Source: Ignavibacteriota bacterium
GTDB taxonomy: Bacteria > Bacteroidota > Ignavibacteria > UBA10030 > SZUA-254
Reading direction: 5' to 3'
Assembly (NCBI GenBank): GCA_025358305.1
Contig: JANYJZ010000040.1
Location: forward strand, 52,468 to 116,467
DNA length: 64,000 bases
Shown: in pieces, positions 55,701 through 63,368 of the stretch
How the letters are laid out: every line of letters begins with the position of its first letter
How positions within the stretch are numbered: position 1 is the stretch's first letter
Translations under genes and position numbers: made by a program
The notes under the pieces: model-generated
The model's database searches: none
The model's input: the letters and a program-made list of their open reading frames with translations, nothing else
Told to the model about the DNA's origin: nothing

Positions 55701-55718
55701 TATTTGACGAATAGTCAA
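55690..55718 (-). promoter_or_regulatory. Putative promoter of purN-purH and downstream mre genes
   Basis: On the minus strand TTGACT (55718-55713) and TAAATT (55695-55690) are spaced by 17 bases, in the 79-bp gap between ldcA and purN. The leader is about 20-25 bases. It overlaps two inverted repeats. Confidence 0.45.
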
Positions 55719-55742
55719 TTAAAACGGGTAAATCATCACGAA

Positions 55743-56669
55743 TTACGTGACGGCGCTCTCAAGAATGACGAGTTTACGGCCATTTTGGATGCGGGCGTGG
55801 GCACCGATCGGGATCGTCAGAGACTGGCGGACGTGCCCGTGGTGGAGATCGGCGAGTATCGGCTGGGGAACATCGTGGTATGTATCGTCAATGACCTCGT
55901 TGAGCGAGAGCGACGGCTTGCCCGGTTCCGGGTCGCAGTCGACGAAGGTCCCGAGGAGAACGCCCTCGGACGCCTTCCAGACGCCCGCGAGCGAGAGCTG
56001 GCGGAGCATCCTGTCGATGCGGTATGGCCGCTCGCCGATCTCTTCGAGGAGGACGAGACTGTTCGCGAACGACGGGAAATAAGGCGTACCTGCCGTGGCG
56101 GCGACGAGAGAAAGATTGCCTCCGAGGATCCGGCCCTCGGCACTTCCTTTGCGCAAGGCTCCGCACGGACCCGGAAAGAGCCCGAGCGGCTTTGTCGACG
56201 TGAGGCAGCGCCAGAAATATTCTTCGGCGAGACCGGTGAGTCCGCGCGCCATTTCGGCGGCGACCATCGGACCGGCGAACGTCAGGAGGTTAGCCCTCGC
56301 ATAGAGCGCGAGCGAGAGTGCGGTGAGATCGCTGTAGCCGACGACGATCTTCGGGTTCTTCCGTATCTTCTGAAAATCCAGGAGCGGGAGGATCCTCTGC
56401 GTGCCGTATCCCCCGCGTAGGGCGATGATGGCGCTGACCCGCGTGTCGGTGAAGAGATGCATGAGATCCGAAGCGCGCTCGCGGTCGGTACCGGCAAGGT
56501 AGCCACGCTTCCGGAGGAGGTGCGGCGTCAGGAGAACGCGGTACCCGAGTTGCTGCAAATAGCGGACCCCTTTGTGGAGATCCTCCTCGGCGAGCGCGGG
56601 ACCGGCGGGAGCGCAGATCCCGATGAGATCCCCGCGCTGGAGTGCTTTGGGTTTAACGATCGTCTTCAT
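55743..56669 (-). CDS. ldcA: LD-carboxypeptidase, peptidase family S66
   Basis: A 308-residue cytoplasmic serine peptidase that removes the terminal D-Ala from muropeptide tetrapeptides during peptidoglycan recycling. It has LIGICAPAGPALAEEDL at the N-terminus, ALRGGYGTQRILPLLDF, the nucleophile motif VGYSDLTALSLAL, the glutamate in LLEEIGERPYRIDRM and the histidine in HGHVRQSLTIPIG. The ATG at 56669 gives the family N-terminus; the open frame further upstream has no similarity. It heads the minus-strand run and is divergent from the bPH gene at 56806. Confidence 0.93.
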   Translation of the reverse strand: MKTIVKPKALQRGDLIGICAPAGPALAEEDLHKGVRYLQQLGYRVLLTPHLLRKRGYLAGTDRERASDLMHLFTDTRVSAIIALRGGYGTQRILPLLDFQKIRKNPKIVVGYSDLTALSLALYARANLLTFAGPMVAAEMARGLTGLAEEYFWRCLTSTKPLGLFPGPCGALRKGSAEGRILGGNLSLVAATAGTPYFPSFANSLVLLEEIGERPYRIDRMLRQLSLAGVWKASEGVLLGTFVDCDPEPGKPSLSLNEVIDDTYHDVPQPILADLHHGHVRQSLTIPIGAHARIQNGRKLVILESAVT

Positions 56670-56702
56670 GGTGCGCTCAAGATAGAGAGAAATCGCCTGA
56701 AT

Positions 56703-56771
56703 ATCAATTGATTTCGCCCTACGCGGCGCTTGACAACCCCGGTCGGAAACGCTACATTGAACGTCAATTGA
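56703..56771. promoter_or_regulatory. Pair of TCAATTGA palindromes 60 bp apart, flanking a promoter
   Basis: ATCAATTGAT (56703-56712, perfect palindrome) and TCAATTGA (56764-56771) lie exactly 60 bases apart on either side of a promoter in the divergent ldcA/bPH region. The spacing of whole helical turns suggests two sites for one regulator, possibly with DNA looping. Confidence 0.4.
56730..56758 (+). promoter_or_regulatory. Sigma70-type promoter of the bPH gene
   Basis: TTGACA (56730-56735), a 17-base spacer and TACATT (56753-56758) form one of the best promoter matches in the window, about 48 bases upstream of the ATG at 56806. Confidence 0.6.
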
Positions 56772-56805
56772 TCTCGCAGAGATTTCATGGGAAGGACAGG
56801 GAGAC

Positions 56806-57375
56806 ATGTCGGACATCGAAACCCAATCGGAAGACCAGCAGTCGATCTCGCCCTATCTCCTCCCTTCAGAACGTGTCATCTGGACCGGACGTCCGCCCAC
56901 GGGCATCCTCTTTCGGAAATCTGACGCGCTCCTCGTTCCGTTGAGCCTCCTTTGGTGCGGCTTCGCCGTGTTCTGGGAATATATGGCCTCCCAACAGGGC
57001 GCCCCGGTGTTCTTTCTGCTGTTCGGAGGAGTATTCACTCTGGTCGGTCTCTACATGGTCGCCGGGAGGTTCGTCTACGACATGTGGGTGCGGGGGAACA
57101 CCGTCTACGCGGTCACGGAAGACCGAGCGATGATCCTCGGCGGCCTCTTCACACAAACGCTCAAAGCGTTTTCCTTGAAGAACCAGCAGCAGATCTCTCT
57201 GGAACGCCGCGCGGATGGTCGCGGGACGATCCTCTTCGGCGCACCAGCGGGAATCGGGATCGTCGTGAACAATCCGAGCTGGCCCGGGATGGCCCGGATG
57301 GCGCCTCCGATGTTCGAGCAGATACGGAACGTCGACGAGGTGTATCAACTGATCCAGTCGCGGGTCAAGCAGTAG
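56806..57375 (+). CDS. Bacterial PH domain membrane protein
   Basis: A 189-residue protein. After a polar N-terminus with LPSERVIWTGRPPTG, typical of bPH proteins, come two hydrophobic helices (about 43-62 and 66-86), followed by the PH-like domain (GNTVYAVTEDRAMILGGLF; FSLKNQQQISLERRADG; GTILFGAPAG). Start supported by AAGGACAGGGAG upstream. Proteins of this design are common but functionally undefined. A similar layout occurs in the dcw-operon gene at 25768-26274. Confidence 0.82.
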   Translation: MSDIETQSEDQQSISPYLLPSERVIWTGRPPTGILFRKSDALLVPLSLLWCGFAVFWEYMASQQGAPVFFLLFGGVFTLVGLYMVAGRFVYDMWVRGNTVYAVTEDRAMILGGLFTQTLKAFSLKNQQQISLERRADGRGTILFGAPAGIGIVVNNPSWPGMARMAPPMFEQIRNVDEVYQLIQSRVKQ

Positions 57376-57503
57376 TCCTGCTGTTTGCGGAGCGTTCTTC
57401 AGGCGGGGTGAAGCGCCGTGACCCACGATTGCAATTTCCCCTCATTGTTCCTACCTTTGCTGTGCATAATCCACTCACCGCACACTTTCTCCAGGAGCAC
57501 ACC

Positions 57504-58394
57504 ATGATTTTCATCTTTCTTTGCCTCGTCGTTTTGGCGGCGTTTGTCGCCTTCAACTCCGCCCGCAAAAAGGTCGACCAGCACAATACCATCTTTCGCT
57601 CGGGCATGCTCGCGAGCGGCGTCATCATGACATTCGCCCTCATTCTCCTCGTTGCACAGTCCTTCACGATCATCCCGGCCGGCCACGTCGGCGTCATCGA
57701 CTTCTTCGGCACGGTTTCGGACAACACGCTTGGGGCCGGCATCAACATCGTCAACCCTATGGCAAAGATCGTCAAGTACTCCATTCAAACGAAGGAGATG
57801 AAGGAGCAGATGTCGGTCCTCTCCCGAGAGGGCCTGACGATCGGCCTCGAGATCAGCGTGCTCTACCGCCTCAACCCCGACTCCGCGGCGAGCGTCTACA
57901 AGAAGATCAGCGGCGGGGACTATGAGACGATCGTCCTGGTGCCCCAGTTCCGCTCCATCAGCCGCTCGGTCACCGCGAACTTCCAGGCAAGCGCCCTCTA
58001 TTCCACGGAACGGGAGAAACTCGGCGTACAGATACAGACGGAGCTTTCCAGCATCATCGGCCCGCGCGGCATCATCGTTGAAACGACGCCGCTGCGGAAC
58101 GTCTCGCTGCCCTCCCAGCTCACCGAGGCGATCGAGCAGAAGCAGCGCGCGGACCAGGAAAGCCAGCGCATGGAGTTCATTCTTACGAAGGAAAAGCAGG
58201 AAGCGGACAGGAAACGCATCGAAGCGCAGGGTATAGCGGACTTTCAGAAGATCGTAGCGTCGGGGATCAGTGACCAGTTGCTGCGGTGGAAGGGGATCGA
58301 AGCGACAATGAAGATCGCCGAGTCGCCGAACGCGAAAGTGGTGATCGTCGGCAGCGGCAAGGACGGGCTGCCGGTCATCCTCGATACGAAGTAG
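57504..58394 (+). CDS. SPFH/prohibitin family protein
   Basis: A 296-residue protein with two N-terminal hydrophobic segments (IFIFLCLVVLAAFVAF; MLASGVIMTFALILLVA) followed by the SPFH/Band 7 domain (IIPAGHVGVIDFFGTV; MSVLSREGLTIGLEISVLYR; TTPLRNVSLPSQLTEAIEQK) and a helical segment with QRMEFILTKEKQEADRKR. Prohibitin-like proteins organise membrane microdomains and chaperone membrane proteases. AGGAG lies 6 bases before the ATG at 57504; the frame is open upstream but overlaps the bPH gene in another frame without similarity. Confidence 0.92.
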   Translation: MIFIFLCLVVLAAFVAFNSARKKVDQHNTIFRSGMLASGVIMTFALILLVAQSFTIIPAGHVGVIDFFGTVSDNTLGAGINIVNPMAKIVKYSIQTKEMKEQMSVLSREGLTIGLEISVLYRLNPDSAASVYKKISGGDYETIVLVPQFRSISRSVTANFQASALYSTEREKLGVQIQTELSSIIGPRGIIVETTPLRNVSLPSQLTEAIEQKQRADQESQRMEFILTKEKQEADRKRIEAQGIADFQKIVASGISDQLLRWKGIEATMKIAESPNAKVVIVGSGKDGLPVILDTK

Positions 58395-58415
58395 GACCCG
58401 GCCGCGCGTGCGAGA

Positions 58416-58571
58416 CTAGGAGTTGAACTCTTCGTCGTCGATGAAGTCGTCGATGCCGTAGCGGTGATCGGCGTCCTGGGCGATGACCGGGAGCTTCTCG
58501 ATCACTTTGCGCACGACGACGGTGGCGGCCACGAGCCCGGTCACAAATGCCGCGAATTTCCACATATTCAT
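58416..58571 (-). CDS. Small membrane protein, unknown
   Basis: A 51-residue protein beginning MNMWKFAAFVTGLVAATVVV, a membrane helix, with an acidic C-terminus (YGIDDFIDDEEFNS). The ATG at 58571 has GGAG 6 bases upstream. Longer readings of the frame are possible but lack such a site. It is 14 bp after another micro-ORF with its own ribosome-binding site, so the two likely form a small operon. Function unknown. Confidence 0.6.
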   Translation of the reverse strand: MNMWKFAAFVTGLVAATVVVRKVIEKLPVIAQDADHRYGIDDFIDDEEFNS

Positions 58572-58585
58572 GGGATTCTCCATTT

Positions 58586-58744
58586 CTACTGTGTGCTGAT
58601 GCATCCTTCGGATTTCCAGAGTTCCAGGTAGACGACGGCGTACCATGCCTGGCGGTCGACCCCCTCAAGGAGGACAAATTCCGCAAGGACGCGCTGTTCA
58701 CGCGAAAGCGGCTGAAGCTGGTAGCGGATCTTTTTTAACGACAC
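58586..58744 (-). CDS. Small protein, unknown
   Basis: A 52-residue frame starting at GTG 58744, preceded by AGGAGA at about 7 bases. The peptide runs SLKKIRYQLQPLSREQRVLA, then EFVLLEGVDRQAWYAVVYLE and ends EGCISTQ. Basic N-terminal half, aromatic centre, no membrane helix. It lies directly upstream of the small membrane protein at 58416-58571. No family recognised. Confidence 0.5.
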   Translation of the reverse strand: MSLKKIRYQLQPLSREQRVLAEFVLLEGVDRQAWYAVVYLELWKSEGCISTQ

Positions 58745-58893
58745 GTCCTGTCTCCTGAAAGTTTCTTGAATCAATGAAGCAAGAAACAGAAGAGAGCAGT
58801 GTGCGTTTTGTCACGAGGGGTGGGGCAAATCACCCGTTTGGCAGGCTTCGGGGAGTGTTAGTGGAAGGATTCTGAGTAATTCGAGGAAAAACG

Positions 58894-59085
58894 CTAACCT
58901 TCGTATTCTACGTCAATCGTGACCGCGCGATCGGCGGCGATCCGGACCCGGAGCGCGTTGGGCCTGCAGCAGACGGTGCAGTCCTCCGTATAGGCCTGTT
59001 CCGAGCCCCCGGAGGGGTCGACCAGCGCCTCATTGAGTTCTCCGCAATATCCGCACAGGTACGAGGACTCGAGCATTTCGGTCAT
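58894..59085 (-). CDS. CPXCG motif-containing cysteine-rich protein
   Basis: A 63-residue zinc-ribbon-like protein. The cysteine pairs CGYCGE at about 11-16 and DCTVCCRP at about 35-42 match the CPXCG-motif family (PF14255), with the usual strand VRIAADRAVTIDVEYEG at the end. Size is standard for the family. It is divergent from the pseudouridine synthase gene at 59159. Function unknown. Confidence 0.85.
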   Translation of the reverse strand: MTEMLESSYLCGYCGELNEALVDPSGGSEQAYTEDCTVCCRPNALRVRIAADRAVTIDVEYEG

Positions 59086-59158
59086 GGGTCACGCCTGCAT
59101 ATGAGCAATGCGGGGAAGATAACGAATTCCCTTTGACGATGTCAAGTGAGAACTTTCT

Positions 59159-59782
59159 ATGAACGCAGGCGTGAAAAAGAGAGTACCCAACGAACCGGGG
59201 AAACTGTCGTACTTCCTCCTCCATAAGCCGTACGGCGTGATCTGTCAGTTCTCCGGCGGTGACGGCAAGAAGACTCTTGCCGCGTTCGGGCCGTTCCCAA
59301 AGGATGTCTATGCCGCCGGAAGGCTCGATACCGACAGCGAGGGGCTGCTTCTCCTGACGAACGACGGAGCGCTCCAGCACCTCCTGCTCGAACCGAAGTA
59401 CCGCCACCCGCGCACCTATATCGTCCAGGTTGAACGTATCCCCGCGCCCGAAGCGCTCGAGCAGCTACGCACGGGCGTCGTCATCGAAGGGAAGCGTACG
59501 CTCGCGGCGGAGGCTGTGCTCCTTGCCGAAGAACCGGAGGTCGGCCCGCGGCCGGTGCCGGTCCGGTTTCGGAAGAACGTCCCGACCTCATGGCTCCGGC
59601 TGACGCTGAGGGAAGGGCGCAACCGGCAGGTGCGCAAGATGACGGCGGCTGTCGGCCATCCGGCGCTGCGGCTCATCCGTACGCACATCGGCCCCCTCTC
59701 GATCGACGGGCTTGCGCTCGGGGAATCGCGCGTGCTCACGGCTGCAGAGATCGGCGCACTGAAAAGAGCGCTGCGGCGGTAA
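59159..59782 (+). CDS. rluE: rRNA large subunit pseudouridine synthase, RluE-like
   Basis: A 207-residue RsuA/RluB/E/F-type pseudouridine synthase lacking an S4 domain, as in RluE. The N-terminal FLLHKPYGVICQFSGGDGKK, the catalytic aspartate in AGRLDTDSEGLLLLTNDG and the later LREGRNRQVRKMTAAVGHP are diagnostic. RluE modifies U2457 of 23S rRNA in E. coli; the target here is inferred. It converges with the DinB-like gene, 6 bp apart. Confidence 0.92.
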   Translation: MNAGVKKRVPNEPGKLSYFLLHKPYGVICQFSGGDGKKTLAAFGPFPKDVYAAGRLDTDSEGLLLLTNDGALQHLLLEPKYRHPRTYIVQVERIPAPEALEQLRTGVVIEGKRTLAAEAVLLAEEPEVGPRPVPVRFRKNVPTSWLRLTLREGRNRQVRKMTAAVGHPALRLIRTHIGPLSIDGLALGESRVLTAAEIGALKRALRR

Positions 59783-59788
59783 CGACGC

Positions 59789-60283
59789 TCAGAGTTTGAA
59801 GAACTTCAGGTCGGTCGTGTTGCGGAGCTTCGTGATAAAGATGATCTGGCCCATGTGCTGCGCCACATGTTCGACGACATGGGAGATGGCGTGGAGGCAG
59901 CTGTGGTCCCACTTCTGGAAATGACGCACTTCCGTGAGACGCTGGACGTCGAAGGACAAGAGGATGCGGTCCACCTCGTTCACCGTGGCCGTGAAGAGTT
60001 CCAGGACCTCGCCCTTGGTACGTCCGCCCCGGGCGTCGAACTCCTCCTGACGCACCCGGGTGTCGGGGGCACCGCCGATGCCGGTGATGATCCACTGCCG
60101 GAGGTTTCCCGTGAGGTGGAGGAGGAGGTTGCCGACGCTGTTCTCGCTCTCCGACGCCCTCCACCAAAAGTCCTCTTCGCTCAGCTGGGCGACGCACGCC
60201 GTGATCTTCGGCAGGTATTCCACGACGAGATGGTGCCGCGCCGAGGCGATGAATTCCTTCCCTGTATCGGTCGCGCCGGTCAT
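59789..60283 (-). CDS. DinB-like (DUF1572) protein
   Basis: A 164-residue four-helix protein of the DinB/YfiT superfamily. The three metal-binding histidines fit LLLHLTGNLRQW and HVVEHVAQHMGQI, and the N-terminal helix VVEYLPKITACVAQL is typical. These proteins bind divalent metal and often act as thiol-dependent transferases. The ATG overlaps the stop of the aminotransferase gene by 4 bases. Specific substrate unknown. Confidence 0.82.
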   Translation of the reverse strand: MTGATDTGKEFIASARHHLVVEYLPKITACVAQLSEEDFWWRASESENSVGNLLLHLTGNLRQWIITGIGGAPDTRVRQEEFDARGGRTKGEVLELFTATVNEVDRILLSFDVQRLTEVRHFQKWDHSCLHAISHVVEHVAQHMGQIIFITKLRNTTDLKFFKL

Positions 60284-61560
60284 GCGACCTCCCGGACGGC
60301 CGCGATGAACGCGTCGACCTCGCGCGGGTTATTGTACAGATGGGTCGAGACCCGTATGGAATTGAGGTGGCTCTCGCCGACGAGACGGATCCGGAACCCC
60401 TTCTTCGCCGCATGCTCCCCGAACTTGTCGTACGCGATCTTCTTCAGCCGAAACCCCACGACCATGCCGCGCGAACGCTCCTCGGTCGGCGTCAGCATCT
60501 CCACCCCGTCGCCCAGACCGAGGAGTCCCTTCTGGAGCTGCGCGGCAAGCGCGTTCCCCCGGCGGACGATGTTCTCCATGCCGATATGCGTGAGAAAATC
60601 GACCGCGGCTGCGACGCCGACATAGATCGCCGCGTTCTGCGTCGCGAAGTCGTATCGGTGCGCGGTCGGTACGTACCCCTTGAACTCCGGCGGATTCACC
60701 GTCACGTCCCAACCCGTATCGGAGTACCCACCGACCCACCGGGCCTGGACGACGTCGAGCATCTCCTTCTTCACGTAGAGGAACCCCGTCCCCTTCGGAC
60801 CGCACATCCACTTGTGGCAGCAAGTGGCGTAAAAGTCGCAGTCGATGTCCTTGAGGTCGAGCATCGTCATGCCGGGTCCGTGCGCGCCGTCGAAGAAGAC
60901 CCAGAGGCCCTTGTCGTGCCCCAAGCGTGCGATCTGCTTCACCGGAAAGACCTGCCCGATCGTGCAGGTGACGTGGGGGATGGCGATGACGCGCGTCCGG
61001 GGAGTGATGAGATCGCTGATGCGGTTGAGGTTCTCGTCGGCCGTCGCGGCCGGCGAGAGCGTCTTAATGACGATGCCGTCGAGCCGCATGCGGTTGAGCC
61101 AGGGAAGCGCGTTGCCGACATGTTCGTGCGTCGTGAGGATGACCTCGTCGCCCCGTTTGAGCGGAAGCCCGCCGGCGACGACATTGATCCCCTCCGTCAC
61201 GTTGTGCGTGAGGGAGATCTCCGCTTCGTCGACGTTGACGAACTTCGCGAGCTTCGGCCGGGCATCTTCCCATCCGCCGTACTCGCCGCTCGCGTCCAAG
61301 GTGTCGAGCGTCCTTTTCACCGCCTCGGCGACCGCGTAGGGCGATGGCCCCACCGTTCCGTTGTTGAAGTAGACCCTGTCGTGCGAGAGCGGGAACTGGT
61401 CCCGGACCATCGCCCAGAACTGTTCGTCGTCCGGACGGACCGGGTCCATTCCCGCGCTGATGGTCCGAGCACGCGACTCCGCGGGAAGCGAAGCGAGCGC
61501 CCAGGTTCCGGCGGCGGCGCCGGAGATCTGCCGGATGAATCGTCTGCGTGAGGTTGCCAT
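60280..61560 (-). CDS. Aminotransferase class V, Tat-exported
   Basis: A 426-residue PLP enzyme. A twin-arginine signal (SRRRFIRQISG, then a hydrophobic AAAGTWALASLP) predicts export. The fold-type I core includes YFNNGTVGPSPYAVAEAV, LTHNVTEGINVV, THEHVGNALPWL, the aspartate in VFFDGAHGPGM and the PLP lysine in ATCCHKWMCGPKG. It resembles isopenicillin-N epimerase-like or cysteine desulfurase-like members of class V. A periplasmic location for a PLP enzyme of this type is uncommon. It follows thiL by 48 bp and overlaps the DinB-like gene. Confidence 0.9.
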   Translation of the reverse strand: MATSRRRFIRQISGAAAGTWALASLPAESRARTISAGMDPVRPDDEQFWAMVRDQFPLSHDRVYFNNGTVGPSPYAVAEAVKRTLDTLDASGEYGGWEDARPKLAKFVNVDEAEISLTHNVTEGINVVAGGLPLKRGDEVILTTHEHVGNALPWLNRMRLDGIVIKTLSPAATADENLNRISDLITPRTRVIAIPHVTCTIGQVFPVKQIARLGHDKGLWVFFDGAHGPGMTMLDLKDIDCDFYATCCHKWMCGPKGTGFLYVKKEMLDVVQARWVGGYSDTGWDVTVNPPEFKGYVPTAHRYDFATQNAAIYVGVAAAVDFLTHIGMENIVRRGNALAAQLQKGLLGLGDGVEMLTPTEERSRGMVVGFRLKKIAYDKFGEHAAKKGFRIRLVGESHLNSIRVSTHLYNNPREVDAFIAAVREVA

Positions 61561-61608
61561 GGGAAGGTCTCCTTCGTGTCGATGCCGGCGCGACGGCCGG
61601 CGTTCTCT

Positions 61609-62676
61609 TCAGGCCTTGGTCCGAAAGTGGTCCCAACCGCGGAAGGGCAGGAGACTGTGGTCCCCCTGCTCCCCGACGAGTTCCACGCCCTGTTCCCGGG
61701 ACTGCACCCGGCCGATGATGGTGACGTCGGGCGTGAGGTCTTCCAGTTTCTTGTACTCTGCTTCCGAAAGCGCGAAGAGGAGCTCGTATTCCTCGCCTCC
61801 GAAGAGCGCGTAGTCGATGACGCGTTCTGAGAGCTCCTCGGCGATCCGCGCCGTCGAATGCTCCACGGGGAGGTTGTGCTCATAGACGAGCGCGCCGGTG
61901 CCGCTCGCGTTGCAGATGTGATGGACCTCGGATGCGAGCCCGTCGCTGATGTCGATCATCGCGTGGACGGACACCGACTGCGTGAGGAGGGGAACAAGGT
62001 CGAGTCTCGGCTTCGGCATGAGGTGCTTCTCGAGCGCCTCCTTATACGGTTCGAGGTTCGGGACGAACGGGGCGTCCACCGTGTGATTCTGGTACCGTTC
62101 CTTCTCGCGCTGAAGGATCTTCAGTCCGGCGGCGGACGCCCCGAGATGGCCGGAGACGCAGAGATAATCGCCCGGCTGGGCGCCTGAGCGCGGGATGACT
62201 CTGGTCTCGTCCGCTTCGCCCGTCATCGTGACGGCAAGCGTCATGTTCGCGTGCGTCGTCGTCGTGTCCCCGCCGATGATGAGACAGCCGTATTTCTTCG
62301 CGGCGTAGACGGCGCCCTCGTACAGTTCTTCGACCATTTCCACGGAGATCTTTTTCGGCAGCGTGAGGGAGACCAGTGCGTAGCGCGGCGTTCCGCCCAT
62401 GGCGGCGATGTCGCTCAGACTCGCGGCGACGATCTTCCAGCCGAGATGGTGGAGTGAGGTGAAGGTGAGGTCGAAATGGATCCCCTCGACGAAGGCGTCG
62501 GTCGTCAGGAGCTGGACCTTGCCCGGCGTCGGCCGGTAGACCGCCGCGTCGTCGGAGATCCCCCGCAGGAGGTTCGCGTGGAGGTTCTCGTCGCCGGTCC
62601 GGACGTCGGTGATCGCCCGAATCCTTTCGATGAGGCCGAATTCCCCCACTTCCGCTATTTCAGTGCGCTCTGCCAC
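61609..62676 (-). CDS. thiL: Thiamine-monophosphate kinase
   Basis: A 355-residue enzyme phosphorylating thiamine monophosphate to the diphosphate cofactor. The N-terminal EFGLIERI, GISDDAAVYRPT, TTDAFVEGIHFDL, LSDIAAMGGTPRYALVSL, GGDTTTTHANMTL and IDISDGLASEVHHI motifs match ThiL/PurM-type kinases. Length is standard. It lies 34 bp after a thioredoxin-like lipoprotein gene. Confidence 0.95.
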   Translation of the reverse strand: MAERTEIAEVGEFGLIERIRAITDVRTGDENLHANLLRGISDDAAVYRPTPGKVQLLTTDAFVEGIHFDLTFTSLHHLGWKIVAASLSDIAAMGGTPRYALVSLTLPKKISVEMVEELYEGAVYAAKKYGCLIIGGDTTTTHANMTLAVTMTGEADETRVIPRSGAQPGDYLCVSGHLGASAAGLKILQREKERYQNHTVDAPFVPNLEPYKEALEKHLMPKPRLDLVPLLTQSVSVHAMIDISDGLASEVHHICNASGTGALVYEHNLPVEHSTARIAEELSERVIDYALFGGEEYELLFALSEAEYKKLEDLTPDVTIIGRVQSREQGVELVGEQGDHSLLPFRGWDHFRTKA

Positions 62677-62710
62677 GATGGGTCGAGATACCCGATGAAG
62701 GATGCCGGGC

Positions 62711-63271
62711 TCATTTCATCGCGGCGGTGATGGCGTCGACGAACGATTGCTTCGTCTGGATCCCGACGAGCTCCTTGGCGATCGCGCCGTTCGCATCGAC
62801 GACGAATGACGTGGGCATCAGCCGGACGTTGCCGAACGCCGATTCGAGGTCGTCGTTGCTGATGAGAATCTGGTACGGGATCCCCTTCTCCTTCACGAAT
62901 GCGCTGACGTCGTCGACGACGCTCATGCCTCTGTCGGTCGAGATGCCGATGACCGTGACGTTCTTGGCGGCGAGTTCCTTGCTGATGGCGATGAGGTCGG
63001 GAAGCTCCTTTTTGCACGGGCCGCACCAGGTGGCCCAGAAGTTCACGAGCGTCACGTGTCCTCTGAACGCGTCGATGGAGACGGATGTGCCGGAGGCGTC
63101 CTTCCAGGTGAACTCGGGAACGTGTCCGGGGCGCGCCTGGACGCTCGTGATTTCCGCGACGTTGTCCGCGACGCCCGCGCTTCGGGCGGAACCGGCCTGC
63201 CCCTCCTTCTTGGAACAGCCTGCGAGGGATAGGAGGGCAAAAGCGATGATTAGTACTGCAGTCGTGCGCAT
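62711..63271 (-). CDS. TlpA-like thioredoxin-fold lipoprotein
   Basis: A 186-residue exported disulfide oxidoreductase. The signal peptide ends in the lipobox LSLAGC, and the redoxin domain has FWATWCGPCKKELPDL with the CGPC active site, DRGMSVVDDVSAF and TSFVVDANGAIA containing the cis-proline region. I chose the ATG at 63271, where the signal begins. It probably reduces periplasmic disulfides, for example during cytochrome c maturation or repair. First gene of the run to thiL. Confidence 0.92.
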   Translation of the reverse strand: MRTTAVLIIAFALLSLAGCSKKEGQAGSARSAGVADNVAEITSVQARPGHVPEFTWKDASGTSVSIDAFRGHVTLVNFWATWCGPCKKELPDLIAISKELAAKNVTVIGISTDRGMSVVDDVSAFVKEKGIPYQILISNDDLESAFGNVRLMPTSFVVDANGAIAKELVGIQTKQSFVDAITAAMK

Positions 63272-63368
63272 GGTGAACGATCCTTGAAGTGCGATAGTCA
63301 ATGAAGCTCAGAACGGCCAGTCATATCATACGAAAAGGGGCGCAGATGCGCAACCCGGACCGGCGGTT

